Of a DNA stretch of 64,000 nt, positions 43,270 to 52,240 are shown piece by piece. Positions within the stretch are counted from its first letter, which is position 1. Each line of letters opens with the position of its first letter. Below the pieces are notes generated by a model, which saw only the letters and a list, made by a program, of their open reading frames with translations, did no database searches and had not been told where the DNA came from. The DNA is from JANQOH01 sp965200095 (GTDB taxonomy: Bacteria; Pseudomonadota; Alphaproteobacteria; UBA7887). Location of the stretch: positions 2,170,001 to 2,234,000 of the forward strand of contig OZ241350.1 of assembly GCA_965200095.1 (NCBI GenBank), written 5' to 3'. The position numbers and the translations under genes were made by a program.

Positions 43270-44532
43270 TCACCAGGCCGCGACTTCCGCCAGACCGTGA
43301 TTGTCGATCCGGCGGCGGACCACCATACTGGACACACCGAATTCGGCGGCCAAGTCGTCCACTCCTTCCGCCTCCACGACCGACGCGCCCCGCAGCCTTT
43401 CGCGCAAACCTTCCGCCGGGGCAAGGAACTCCGCAGCGAACGCTCGCGAAAACGCCTGCCGGTCGGTCGCCAGCGTGCCGAGAATCCCGGGGCCGGATGT
43501 CGAACGGTCGAGATAATCGCCGAGCGCCCGCGCGGTCAGAAAGCGCATTGCGGGCTCGCTCCGGGGGACGGTAACGCAAGCGGGCGCGTCCGCGGCGACC
43601 ATTCCATGGATACGCCGCACGGTCGGTCTCGCCTCGGCGCGCGCGAACGCCGGAAAACCCGGCGACTCGAAATCGACCCGCCCGTCGCCGGTCTGGAGAC
43701 AGGCCCGGGCCGAACGCGCCAAGTCGTATCCGCGTTCCCACGGCCTCGCATCGGAAACGGGCGCCAGTGTCCGGCGAACATCCGGCCAGTCGCCGCTTCC
43801 CTCGCCTTCGAGTTTGGGAAGCTGCTCGGCAACCCACGCGCCGACATCCGACAACGAATCCGCGTCGGCCGCCGCGAGGGCTTCCTCGCGCAGCGACGGT
43901 TCGGCGCCGCTCCAGAAATCGATCAGCGCATCGGCCAGCGACGGCGCCGTGTCGAACGGGTCGGCGCCGAGCATCGCCGCGGCGCGGCTGAACTCTCGCT
44001 CATCGGGATCGAGCGCATTGACCGCCGCCCATTCCGTTTCGAGCGTTTCCGCGTCCGCCCCGCAGTCGCGGAGTCTGTCGAGCACGGCGTCGATCAGGTT
44101 ACGGAATTCCGCTTCCAGCGCGCCGCTGTCGACGCGCACGCTTCCCTCGTTGACGAATTCGATCCGCGCGTGCGGCTCCTGGCGACGGCGCCACCGCAGT
44201 TCGACGGTTTCCGCCGCGGGGACCATGGTCAGGTTCGGGAGAACGAACCCGTCGCCAGCGAAGGCGAGGTCATGCCGAGACGCGAAACCGGGCTTCTGCT
44301 GTCCCGTGTCCTCGATCTCGTGGAAAAGGTGCCACCAGTTACAGACCAGCCATTCCGCCACGCCAAACAACGGGACCACGATACGGTCCCGAACGGTCCG
44401 GCGGCGGCGGTCGGCGACCGTCGTGACGATCTCACCACCCACCTTGATCTCGAGCCTGGCCATCGAACGATAGGCCAGCAGGTCAGGCGACGGCGGAGGG
44501 TCCACCCAATCGAAGCGGAAACGGACGGTCAT
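43270..44532 (-). CDS. large protein with ImmA/IrrE-like C-terminus lacking HExxH
   Basis: Protein of 420 aa. The first 250 residues contain no known domain. The last 80 (SRAFAAEFLAPAEGLRERL, then VDDLAAEFGVSSMVVRRRI) strongly recall the end of M78 (ImmA/IrrE) peptidases, where AFAAELLMP and FGVS-VV-RL are conserved. The zinc motif HExxH that should precede them is not visible, so the protein is unlikely to be an active peptidase. It may sense or bind like a pseudo-enzyme. It starts 5 bp after the dioxygenase stop on the same strand, although the two look unrelated in function. Confidence 0.7.
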   Translation of the reverse strand: MTVRFRFDWVDPPPSPDLLAYRSMARLEIKVGGEIVTTVADRRRRTVRDRIVVPLFGVAEWLVCNWWHLFHEIEDTGQQKPGFASRHDLAFAGDGFVLPNLTMVPAAETVELRWRRRQEPHARIEFVNEGSVRVDSGALEAEFRNLIDAVLDRLRDCGADAETLETEWAAVNALDPDEREFSRAAAMLGADPFDTAPSLADALIDFWSGAEPSLREEALAAADADSLSDVGAWVAEQLPKLEGEGSGDWPDVRRTLAPVSDARPWERGYDLARSARACLQTGDGRVDFESPGFPAFARAEARPTVRRIHGMVAADAPACVTVPRSEPAMRFLTARALGDYLDRSTSGPGILGTLATDRQAFSRAFAAEFLAPAEGLRERLRGASVVEAEGVDDLAAEFGVSSMVVRRRIDNHGLAEVAAW

Positions 44533-44536
44533 GCGC

Positions 44537-45430
44537 TCAACCCGCCCCATCCTCGCCCGCCTGGGCGGCGTAGATCGAGGTGTAGCCCCCCGACCAGTCG
44601 GGCGGGATGAGGCACGGGCGCGGGTCGTGATGCGCCCAGCGCGCCGGCTCGCCCCGCACCACGCGGCGGTAATGCCGCGTGCGCGACGGGTTGGGGGTGT
44701 AGGCGAAAGCGTCCGCCGAGGCGTAGGCGTTGAGCAGCAACGGGCGGCCGTCGCCCTTCGCGCTCGGCGGCGAACCATGCACCGTGCGGCAATTATGCAC
44801 CGTCACCGACCCCGCCGCACCGGTCAGACGCCGCGCCCGCGACAGGTCGAGCGACGCCGCATCGGCGTCGGAAAGCGCCCCCGTCCATTGGCCGTCGGAG
44901 TCGTACTGGTCGTAGAGCGGCCCCCGGTGGCTGCCGGGGACGACCGCAACCGGCCCGTCCTCCTCGCCGGCGTCGTAGAGATAGGCGCCGACCGTCAGCG
45001 GGCTGTAATTCGTGTGCGGGTAGAACTGGATGTCCTGATGCCAGCGCACCGAGTCATCGTCTCCGCCGTGCCATTTGAAGTTCAGTTTCGAGTGGTGGAA
45101 GACCACGTCCGGCCCCACCAGATCGGCGACGACATCGGCGATGACGTCGTTCGCGAACTCCCAATAGACAGGGTGGCGTTCGTCGGGCTCCTTGAGACGG
45201 CGGATCATCGGCCGTTCGGGGCTGTGCTCCGGCGACAGATCGAACACATCGTCGGATTCGGCGACACTGCGGCTTTTCTCGACGAATTCGTCGGTCACGG
45301 CGCGCAGCCGCGCCAGCCATTCTTCCGGGATCAGCCCCTCGATGAGGATGTAGCCGTCGGCGAAATAGGCCTCGCGTTGCGCGCGGTCGAGCACGCGCCC
45401 CGGATGGGAAAGGACTTCTTCAGGAGTCAT
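44537..45430 (-). CDS. phytanoyl-CoA dioxygenase (PhyH) family protein
   Basis: Fe(II)/2-oxoglutarate-dependent oxygenase of 297 aa. The facial triad is seen as His131 and Asp133 in RWHQDIQFYPH and the distal His in NCRTVHGSPPS. The 2-oxoglutarate Arg lies in the following strand (GRPLLLNAY). PhyH proteins hydroxylate many lipids and small molecules; the substrate here is unknown. Its start overlaps the fused epimerase-VOC gene end by 11 bp, indicating one operon. Confidence 0.9.
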   Translation of the reverse strand: MTPEEVLSHPGRVLDRAQREAYFADGYILIEGLIPEEWLARLRAVTDEFVEKSRSVAESDDVFDLSPEHSPERPMIRRLKEPDERHPVYWEFANDVIADVVADLVGPDVVFHHSKLNFKWHGGDDDSVRWHQDIQFYPHTNYSPLTVGAYLYDAGEEDGPVAVVPGSHRGPLYDQYDSDGQWTGALSDADAASLDLSRARRLTGAAGSVTVHNCRTVHGSPPSAKGDGRPLLLNAYASADAFAYTPNPSRTRHYRRVVRGEPARWAHHDPRPCLIPPDWSGGYTSIYAAQAGEDGAG

Positions 45431-46745
45431 CGCCGCGCTCCCCGTTCTGCGCATCGTCGCCGGCCGCCGCGTCCGGCGGCCCTTTCAACTCTACCACGTT
45501 TCCGTCCGGGTCCTCGATATAGAGCGACGGGCCGAACCCTTCGGCGCCGTAGCGGCGCGCGGGCGCCTGCGCCGCCACCCCGTGCGCGGCGAGCGTTTCC
45601 GTGATCGCCGCCGCGTCGAACCCGGCCACGCGGACGCAGAAATGGTCCATGTTGCGCCCCTCGCGTCCCGGCGGCGCGCCGCCGGCGCGGCCGAGTTCGC
45701 CGCCCGTGTCCACCAGGTCGATGAGACTCGCGCCGGCGCGCAACTGCGCCAGCCCCAGCGCCTCGACCCGGCGTTCGACGATGCACCCGAGAACGTCGAC
45801 GTAGAACGCCGTCAGGCGTTCGGGCTGCGCCGTGCGCAGCACCACATGGTCGAGTCCGAGGAGCGAGAGCGGCGCCGGGCGCCCGCGCCGCGCCGACGCC
45901 CCCTCCCCCGCGAGGATCGCCGCCAGCCCCTCGCGCCAGGTCGGGTAGCGCAGCGGCGCGCGCAGAAGGCGATGCATCCGCTCGTTGCGGACGCGGCGGT
46001 TGTCGGACCAGAACGCGCGCGCCATCGGCGACATGGTCTTCGCCGCCTCGGCGAACGGAACGGCGGGCGGCGCCGCGCGGCCCAGCAGAGCGCAGGCGTG
46101 GGCGATGACCGCGCTGCCGGACGCCGGTTCGTCGTCGCAGACATTGACGACCGCGCCGGGCTCGGGCGCGGCCGCCGAGGCGGTGAGGACCGCCGCTGCG
46201 TCGGCGACGTGAATACGCGAGAACAAGTGCCCCGGTTTCTCGACCCGGCGCGCGGCGCCGGCGCGGACGCGGTCGAGGACGCTCCGGCCGGGGCCGTAAA
46301 TCCCCGCCAGACGAAAGACATGAACCGGCTGCTTCAGCGCCAGCCAGGCGGCTTCCGCGGCGACGCGGCGGCGCCCTCGCGCGCTCGTGGGCGCCAAACG
46401 CGCGGTTTCGTCGACCGTCGCCCCGCCGCGGTCGCCATAGACGGCGGTCGAGGACAGATACCCCACCCAGACGAGACCGCTCCATTCCGCAAGCGCGCCG
46501 CCGTGACGCGCGAGCACCGGGTCTCCCGCTTCGTCCGGCGGCGCCGAACACAGCACGTGAGTCACGCCGGCGGGCAGATTGTCGGTATCGAAGGGGACGG
46601 CGTCGGCGCCGAACGCGCGGATCGCCGCGAGGCGTTCGGGCGTGCGCCCCGTGGCGCTCACCCGCCAGCCGGCGGCGAGCCGCCCCGCCGCCCAGGCGCG
46701 CGCCGTGTATCCGAAGCCGAAGCACAGGAGATGCGGCGCGGTCAC
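45420..46745 (-). CDS. NAD-dependent epimerase (YeeZ-like) fused to VOC/glyoxalase domain
   Basis: Protein of 441 aa from GTG, overlapping the queG stop as GTGA. Residues 1-285 form an extended SDR/epimerase fold of the YeeZ type: CFGFGYTARAWA, VGYLSSTAVYGDRGG, FRLAGIYGPGRS and FSRIHVADAA. Residues 297-425 form a VOC domain: GLDHVVLRTAQPERLTAFY, MDHFCVRV and IEDPDGNVVELKG, providing His, His and Glu metal ligands. The two halves are joined without a stop by a short Ala/Arg-rich linker. Both domains normally occur as separate proteins, so this is a fusion or a stop-codon loss. Confidence 0.85.
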   Translation of the reverse strand: MTAPHLLCFGFGYTARAWAAGRLAAGWRVSATGRTPERLAAIRAFGADAVPFDTDNLPAGVTHVLCSAPPDEAGDPVLARHGGALAEWSGLVWVGYLSSTAVYGDRGGATVDETARLAPTSARGRRRVAAEAAWLALKQPVHVFRLAGIYGPGRSVLDRVRAGAARRVEKPGHLFSRIHVADAAAVLTASAAAPEPGAVVNVCDDEPASGSAVIAHACALLGRAAPPAVPFAEAAKTMSPMARAFWSDNRRVRNERMHRLLRAPLRYPTWREGLAAILAGEGASARRGRPAPLSLLGLDHVVLRTAQPERLTAFYVDVLGCIVERRVEALGLAQLRAGASLIDLVDTGGELGRAGGAPPGREGRNMDHFCVRVAGFDAAAITETLAAHGVAAQAPARRYGAEGFGPSLYIEDPDGNVVELKGPPDAAAGDDAQNGERGDDS

Positions 46746-47881
46746 GACGCCCCGTCCGCCCATTCGGCGGCGACATCGAGGTCGGTCTCGCGCGGCGCGC
46801 AGCGGGCGCGCAATGCCGCGAAGGCCGGCGGTTGCAACAGTCTCCGCAGGGCCCAGACGGCTGCGGCGCGGGGAAGCGGAGAGGCGTCGTCCAGCCGCGC
46901 CGCGGCGCAGGGCGCGAGCGCCGCGTCGCCGCTGTTCCCGATGGCGATCAGCACGTTGCGCACGAACCGGTCGCGCCCGATGCGTTTGACAGGCGAGGCG
47001 GAAAACAGCGCCCGGAACGCCGCATCGTCGAGCGCCGCCAGTTCCGCAAGCCGCGGCGCGGACAGCGACTCGCGCGCCGCGAAGGCGGGCTCGGCCGCGG
47101 CGCGGGCGAATTTGTTCCACGGGCACACCGCCAGACAGTCGTCGCAGCCGTAAATGCGGTTCCCCATCGCCGCCCGCAGGGCGCGCGGGATGTGTCCCCT
47201 GTGTTCGATCGTCAGATAGGAAATGCAGCGCCGCGCATCGAGCCGGTAGGGGGCGGGGAAGGCGTCCGTGGGGCAGACATCGAGGCAGCGGCGGCAGCGC
47301 CCGCAACGGTCCTCGGCCGGCGCCGCCGGCGCCAGTTCCAGCGAGCTCAGCAGCGCGCCGAGAAACAGCCACGAACCGTGAGCGCGGGAAACGAGGTTGG
47401 TGTGCTTCCCCTGCCAGCCGAGGCCGGCGGCGGCGGCGAGCGGCTTCTCCAGCAGCGGCGCCGTGTCGACGAAGACCTTGACCTCGCCGCCGAGCCGCGC
47501 CGCCACCCATCCGGCAAGGGTCTTCAGGCGGCCCTTCAGCACGCGGTGATAGTCGCGGTTGCGGGCGTGGACCGACAGCGCGCCGGCGCCGCGGTCGGCC
47601 AGGACGGCGAGCGGGTCGCCGGGCGGCGCATAGTTGAGCGCCACCATCACCGCGCTCCGCGCCCCCGGCCAGAGAACGCGGGGGTCGCGGCGGCGATCGA
47701 GTGTCGCGGCGAGCCAGCCCATATCGCCGTGCCAGCCCCTGGCCACGAACTCCGCCAGCCGCCGCCCCGCCCCGCCCGCGGCGTCGGCGCGGGCGACGCC
47801 CACCGCGTCGAAGCCGAGCGCCAGCGCGCGATCACGGATGCGCCGCGCGGCTTCGGCGGATTCAGAAGTCGAGGTCGTCAT
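46742..47881 (-). CDS. queG: epoxyqueuosine reductase
   Basis: Protein of 379 aa, the last step of queuosine synthesis on tRNA. The corrinoid-binding N-part holds VFVDTAPLLEKPLAA with the catalytic Asp and LGWQGKHTNLVSR. Two [4Fe-4S] sites are present: CGRCRRCLDVCPTDAF and CDDCLAVCPWNKF. The C-terminal HEAT-like region is complete. The start overlaps the fzlA stop by 20 bp. Confidence 0.94.
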   Translation of the reverse strand: MTTSTSESAEAARRIRDRALALGFDAVGVARADAAGGAGRRLAEFVARGWHGDMGWLAATLDRRRDPRVLWPGARSAVMVALNYAPPGDPLAVLADRGAGALSVHARNRDYHRVLKGRLKTLAGWVAARLGGEVKVFVDTAPLLEKPLAAAAGLGWQGKHTNLVSRAHGSWLFLGALLSSLELAPAAPAEDRCGRCRRCLDVCPTDAFPAPYRLDARRCISYLTIEHRGHIPRALRAAMGNRIYGCDDCLAVCPWNKFARAAAEPAFAARESLSAPRLAELAALDDAAFRALFSASPVKRIGRDRFVRNVLIAIGNSGDAALAPCAAARLDDASPLPRAAAVWALRRLLQPPAFAALRARCAPRETDLDVAAEWADGAS

Positions 47882-48530
47882 AGTGCCGCGGCGGCGGCAG
47901 ACCCGGAACGCGCTCCCGGAGCAGCGGGCGGAAGCTGGGTCGCGACTTCACGCGCGCATACCAGTCGCGCGCCGGCTCCGCCGTCGACCACGCCACCCCG
48001 CCGAGATAGTCGACCACCGAGAGTTGGGCCGCGGCGGCGAGGTCGGCGTAACTCATCGCGGCGCCCCCCAGCCAGCGCCGGCGCTCGAAAAGCGCGGCGA
48101 TATAGTTCAGATGCCCGCCGAGGCGGTCGCGCGCCGCCCTGATCGCCCGCGAATCCGGTTCGCCGAGACGGAATATCCGTTTCGTCGCCTGCTCATGGAC
48201 CAATGTCTGCGACACGTCCGCATCGAAGCGGGCGCAGAACCAGTCGACGAGGCGGCGACATTCGGCGCGCGCGCGCGCAGAGCCGGGCCACAGCGCCGGG
48301 CGCGGATAGGCGTCCTCAAGATATTCGAGGAGGGGCCACGTCCCGCATACGGCGCCGGCGCCGTCTTCGTCGAGCGCCGGGACTTCGCCGGCCGGGTTGC
48401 GCGCGAGGAACTCCGGCCGAGGCTCCCCGGCCGGCTCTTCCGACAGCTCGAACTCAAGCCCCTTCTCCGCCAGCGCGAGACGCACGGCGCGGCAGACGGG
48501 CGATAGCGGCCGATGGTAGAGAACGCGCAT
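47862..48530 (-). CDS. fzlA: FtsZ-binding glutathione S-transferase homologue FzlA
   Basis: Protein of 222 aa. It begins MRVLYHRPLSPVCRAVRLAL, a GST thioredoxin fold with FzlA-type residues, and includes NPAGEVPALDEDG and DWFCARFD. The C-terminal tail PRHYDDLDF is characteristic of FzlA, where it is needed to drive constriction by curved FtsZ. Neighbouring queG is the usual partner in alphaproteobacteria. A generic GST is the alternative. Confidence 0.85.
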   Translation of the reverse strand: MRVLYHRPLSPVCRAVRLALAEKGLEFELSEEPAGEPRPEFLARNPAGEVPALDEDGAGAVCGTWPLLEYLEDAYPRPALWPGSARARAECRRLVDWFCARFDADVSQTLVHEQATKRIFRLGEPDSRAIRAARDRLGGHLNYIAALFERRRWLGGAAMSYADLAAAAQLSVVDYLGGVAWSTAEPARDWYARVKSRPSFRPLLRERVPGLPPPRHYDDLDF

Positions 48531-48629
48531 GGACTCGCTTCCCGGGGAGACCCGACCGGCATGATAGACTGCTTTCGGGCGCTCGGCGTTCCTTCGCGTA
48601 CCCGCCCGCCGCGCCGATGGAGGATTGCC

Positions 48630-49223
48630 TTGTCCGCCCTTCTGTCGCCGGTTCTCGCGTCGATGCTGGCCCTCGTCCTTGCCGCGTGCGCCGCGCCGCC
48701 GGGTCCCCCGGATGTCTCATATCCCGAGATAGGTTTTGGCGACCGCGAGCCGATTCGCCTTGCCGCCGGGGCGCTCGAAATCGTCGACCTCTACCGACCG
48801 CCGCTGGCGGCGCCGCATGTGGAGCACTTGTCGTCCGCGATCCCCGGCATCGTGTTCGCGCGCTGGGCGCGCCGGCGGCTCGCGCCCGTCGGCGGGCCGG
48901 CGCGGGTCGTCGCGACCATCGCCGATGCGCGGATCGTCGAAACGCCCCTCGCCACCGACGACTCGCTGCAAGGCGCCGTGACAGTGGAGCAGGCGGTCCG
49001 CCTGGACGGCCGCGGCGCGGTGGCGGTCGCTCTGGTGGACCCTGGCGGCGCCGTTCTCGCCCGCGCGCATGGCGAGGCGACGCGGCGCCTGTCATTGCCC
49101 GAGGACGCCTCGCCGGACGAGCGGCAGCGGGCGATGTATCGCATCGTCGCCGACCTGGCGCGCCGCATCGACGAAGTCCTCGACCGCGAGATCCGCCGCC
49201 ATTTCGCCGCCTGGCTGCGCTGA
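48630..49223 (+). CDS. lipoprotein of unknown function
   Basis: Protein of about 197 aa. A strong ribosome site (GGAGG) 6-7 bp before the TTG codon at 48630 decides this start. The resulting N-terminus is a lipoprotein signal ending in the lipobox LAAC (LVLAACAAPPG). The mature part (PIRLAAGALEIVDLY, ARVVATIADARIVETPL, VALVDPGGAVLARAHGEA) alternates beta strands. It ends in a helix, RRIDEVLDREIRRHF, similar in style to outer-membrane or ABC-auxiliary lipoproteins. Divergent from fzlA by 99 bp. Confidence 0.75.
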   Translation: MSALLSPVLASMLALVLAACAAPPGPPDVSYPEIGFGDREPIRLAAGALEIVDLYRPPLAAPHVEHLSSAIPGIVFARWARRRLAPVGGPARVVATIADARIVETPLATDDSLQGAVTVEQAVRLDGRGAVAVALVDPGGAVLARAHGEATRRLSLPEDASPDERQRAMYRIVADLARRIDEVLDREIRRHFAAWLR

Positions 49224-49310
49224 GAGCCCGTCGGAAGCGCCGGCTGGCCGCGCGGGCGCGCTTCGCCTATCGTGCGCCGCCCGCCCCGGACGCCGCCGCG
49301 AGAATCGCGC

Positions 49311-49850
49311 ATGACGACTCCCGAACCGCCCAAACCCGTCGACTGGCATCAGGACATTTTCGACGTGCTGCGCGCGCATGGGGTGACGCTCGTCGCGCAT
49401 GTGCCCGACGCCGGGCACACGCCTCTCATCGAGAAATGCGAAGCCGCGAACGACATCGACACGGTGACGCTCACCACCGAAGAGGAAGGCGTCGGGCTCC
49501 TGTGCGGCGCCTGGGCCGGCGGGCGCAAGGGCGCGCTTCTCATGCAATCCAGCGGCGTCGGCAATTGCGTCAATGCGCTGGCGCTGCCGGACATCTGCCG
49601 CGCGCCCCTTCTCGCCATCGTGTCGATGCGCGGCGAATGGGGGGAGTTCATCCCCTGGCAGGTGCCGATGGGCCGCGCCGCCCCGGCCGTGCTCGAGGCG
49701 ATGGGCGCGAGCCTCTTCCGCGCCGACGCCCGCGCCGAAGTCGGCGCCGCGGTCGAGGCGGCGGCGAGTTTCGCCTTCGACACCCGCCGCACCGCCGCCG
49801 TGCTGCTCTCGCAGAAGACGATCGGCGCGAAACGGTTCCGGGAGGGCTGA
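49311..49850 (+). CDS. ThDP-dependent decarboxylase, pyrimidine-binding half (ComD/phosphonopyruvate decarboxylase type)
   Basis: Protein of 179 aa equal to the N-terminal (PYR) half of phosphonopyruvate or sulfopyruvate decarboxylase. The catalytic Glu is in LTTEEEGVGLLCGAWAGG. The block MQSSGVGNCVNALAL follows. It should pair with the next gene, encoding the PP half, to decarboxylate a substituted pyruvate. The substrate (sulfo-, phosphono- or another 3-substituted pyruvate) is not known. Confidence 0.85.
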   Translation: MTTPEPPKPVDWHQDIFDVLRAHGVTLVAHVPDAGHTPLIEKCEAANDIDTVTLTTEEEGVGLLCGAWAGGRKGALLMQSSGVGNCVNALALPDICRAPLLAIVSMRGEWGEFIPWQVPMGRAAPAVLEAMGASLFRADARAEVGAAVEAAASFAFDTRRTAAVLLSQKTIGAKRFREG

Positions 49851-49854
49851 CGCC

Positions 49855-50424
49855 ATGCTTCGCCGACGCCCGCTCGTCGCCGCGCTGCTCCGGGACCGCC
49901 CGGAAGCGCTGCTCGCGGTCTCCAGCCTCGGCTCCGCCACGTGGGACCTGTCGGCGGCGGGAAACGATGCGCGGAACTTCTGCTTCATCGGCGCCATGGG
50001 CCAGGCGGCGCCCTTTGCGCTCGGCCTGGCGATGGCTCAGCCGGACAAGCGGGTGGCGCTGCTCGCCGGCGACGGCGACCTGCTCATGAGTCTGGGCGCG
50101 CTCGCGACGATAGCCAACCAGGCGCCGCGCAACCTCGCAATCGTCGCGCTCGACAACGAAGCCTATGCGGAGACGGGCGGGCAACCGACGGCGACGGCGG
50201 GGCCGACCGACCTCGCCGCGGTCGCGCGCGGTTGCGGCATCGCCGATGCGCGGACGGCGACGGAGGAAACGGAAATCCCCGGCCTGCGCAACGCGGTGCT
50301 GAACGCGCCGGGGCCGGTTTTCGTTGTCGTCAAGGTGGCGGCGGAGGCGTTGCCGCTCGTCTTTCCGCACAATTTCGACGGCGTGACGGCGATGAACCGC
50401 TTCCGCGCCGCCGCGACCGCGTAG
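49855..50424 (+). CDS. ThDP-dependent decarboxylase, diphosphate-binding half (ComE type)
   Basis: Protein of 189 aa equal to the PP half. The ThDP/Mg site is GDGDLLMSLGALATIANQAPR with LDNEAYAETGGQ. FCFIGAMGQAAPFALGLAMAQ is the family block in front of it. It begins 4 bp after the PYR half. The split into two genes is normal for ComDE-type enzymes. Confidence 0.86.
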   Translation: MLRRRPLVAALLRDRPEALLAVSSLGSATWDLSAAGNDARNFCFIGAMGQAAPFALGLAMAQPDKRVALLAGDGDLLMSLGALATIANQAPRNLAIVALDNEAYAETGGQPTATAGPTDLAAVARGCGIADARTATEETEIPGLRNAVLNAPGPVFVVVKVAAEALPLVFPHNFDGVTAMNRFRAAATA

Positions 50425-50496
50425 CGCCCCGGTCGCGAACCCGCCTATAGTGCCGGCGCCCGCCGGGGCAGAACCGCAGCCGCCAGGGAGGCCGCC

Positions 50497-52137
50497 ATGC
50501 AAACCGCCGACGCGCTCGTCCGAATCCTCCGCGCCGAAGGCGTGGAGCAGAGTTTCTGCTATCCGTTCAGCCCCATTATGGACGCGATGGCGCGCGCCGG
50601 CGTCCAGCCCATCGTCACCCGCCAGGAGCGGGTGGCGGGCAACATGGCCGACGGCGTGTCGCGCTCGACCAACGGCGACAAGCTCGGCGTCGTCACGGTG
50701 CAGGCGCTGGCGGGGTCTGAGAACGCTTTCGCCGGCATCGCCCATGCGCACACCGATTCGACGCCCGTCCTGTTCCTTCCGGGCCATCCGGGAACCCGCT
50801 TCGTCGGCACCGACCCGACCTTCGACAGCGCGCTCAACTATCGCGGCGTGACCAAATGGTCGCAGACTCTGCTTGTCGCCGACCAGCTGGAAGCGCAAAT
50901 GCGCCGCGCTTTCACGGCGCTGCGTTCGGGCCGCCCGCGCCCCGCCATGCTGGAACTGCCGGCGGATGTCTGCCGCGGCGACCATCCCGGCGAAATCGAC
51001 TGGACTCCGGTGCCGCGTTTGCGTTTCGGCGCCGACCAGGGCGCCGTCGAGGAAGCCGCCGACCGCCTGCTGGCGGCGAAGACGCCGCTCGTCTGGGCGG
51101 GTTCGGGGGTGCTCTACGCCGGCGCGAGCGACGAACTCGCCGCGGTCGCCGAACTTCTCGGCGCGCCGGTCATGACCACCTTGCAGGGCAAGAGCGCCAT
51201 TCCCGAAACCCATCCGCTGGCCATCGGCGTCGGCGCCCTCGTCGCCACCGCGATGGTCGCGCATTACCTGGAGGTCTCCGACGCGCTTCTCGCCGTGGGG
51301 TCGAGCCTGAGCGTCGCGCCGTTCACCCGCGTCATCCCCGACGGCAAGGACATCGTCCACGTCACCGTGGACCCGGTGGACATCAACAAGGACTATCCCG
51401 CCGCGGTCGGCGTTCTCGCCGACGCGAAATTGTTCCTCGCCGCCCTCGCGGAGGAGCTGCGCCGCCGTCTGGGCGCCAACGGACGGACGGAGACACGCGC
51501 CGCCACGGAAGCCGAAATCGCCCGCCGCAAGCGCGACTGGCTCGCCGAATTCGAGCCGCTGTTCGCCGACGAGTCGAAGCCCATCAACGGCTATCGCATG
51601 TTCCGCGAGTTGTGGAGCGCGGTGGACCCGGACACCGCGATGATCACCCACGAGGCGGGCGCGTCGCGCGACATCCAGTGCGTGTTCTATCAGTCGACGC
51701 GCCCGCGGAGTTATCTCGGCTGGGGACAGTCGTCGCAGCTCGGTTTCTCGCTCGGCCTGGCGATGGGCGCAAAACTCGCCAACCCCGACAAGCTGGTCGT
51801 CAACGTGATGGGCGACGGCGCGGTCGGCATGACGGCGATGGATCTGGAGACCGCGGCGCGCAACGACATCGGCACCCTCACCGTCATCAAGCACGACTCG
51901 GTGTTCTCGGGCTACGACCGCAACATCCCCGACTCGATCGAGCGCTACGACGCCGCGAAGCAGACCGGCGACTATTGCGCCCTGGCGGCGGCGCTCGGCT
52001 GCCACGCCGAGCGGGTGGAGGAGCCGGCGGCGCTGCCCGGCGCTTACGCCCGCGCCATCGCCGCGACCCGCGAAAACCGCCCGGCGGTGGTCGACGTCAT
52101 CACGGCGGAAACGCGCAAATTGTCCCACCACAAGTGA
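50497..52137 (+). CDS. acetolactate-synthase-like ThDP-dependent enzyme
   Basis: Protein of 546 aa with three domains. The PYR domain (1-170) has the catalytic Glu in TRQERVAGNMADG. The middle domain (about 185-315) is followed by the PP domain with GDGAVGMTAMDLETAARNDI and IKHDSVFSGYD, in which the second metal ligand is His/Asp rather than the usual Asn-Asn. This is the large oxo-acid ThDP family, not the split type upstream. A decarboxylase or carboligase for an unusual 2-keto acid is likely. Tight same-strand context joins it to the other ThDP genes. Confidence 0.88.
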   Translation: MQTADALVRILRAEGVEQSFCYPFSPIMDAMARAGVQPIVTRQERVAGNMADGVSRSTNGDKLGVVTVQALAGSENAFAGIAHAHTDSTPVLFLPGHPGTRFVGTDPTFDSALNYRGVTKWSQTLLVADQLEAQMRRAFTALRSGRPRPAMLELPADVCRGDHPGEIDWTPVPRLRFGADQGAVEEAADRLLAAKTPLVWAGSGVLYAGASDELAAVAELLGAPVMTTLQGKSAIPETHPLAIGVGALVATAMVAHYLEVSDALLAVGSSLSVAPFTRVIPDGKDIVHVTVDPVDINKDYPAAVGVLADAKLFLAALAEELRRRLGANGRTETRAATEAEIARRKRDWLAEFEPLFADESKPINGYRMFRELWSAVDPDTAMITHEAGASRDIQCVFYQSTRPRSYLGWGQSSQLGFSLGLAMGAKLANPDKLVVNVMGDGAVGMTAMDLETAARNDIGTLTVIKHDSVFSGYDRNIPDSIERYDAAKQTGDYCALAAALGCHAERVEEPAALPGAYARAIAATRENRPAVVDVITAETRKLSHHK

Positions 52138-52240
52138 ACCCGGCGCGACGGAGGGAGCCGACGGCGATGCGGCGATGGGCGCTCGAAAGCGCCGCAGGGG
52201 CCCCGGTCGCCGCCCGCTCCCCGTTCTCTTCGAGCGTCCC

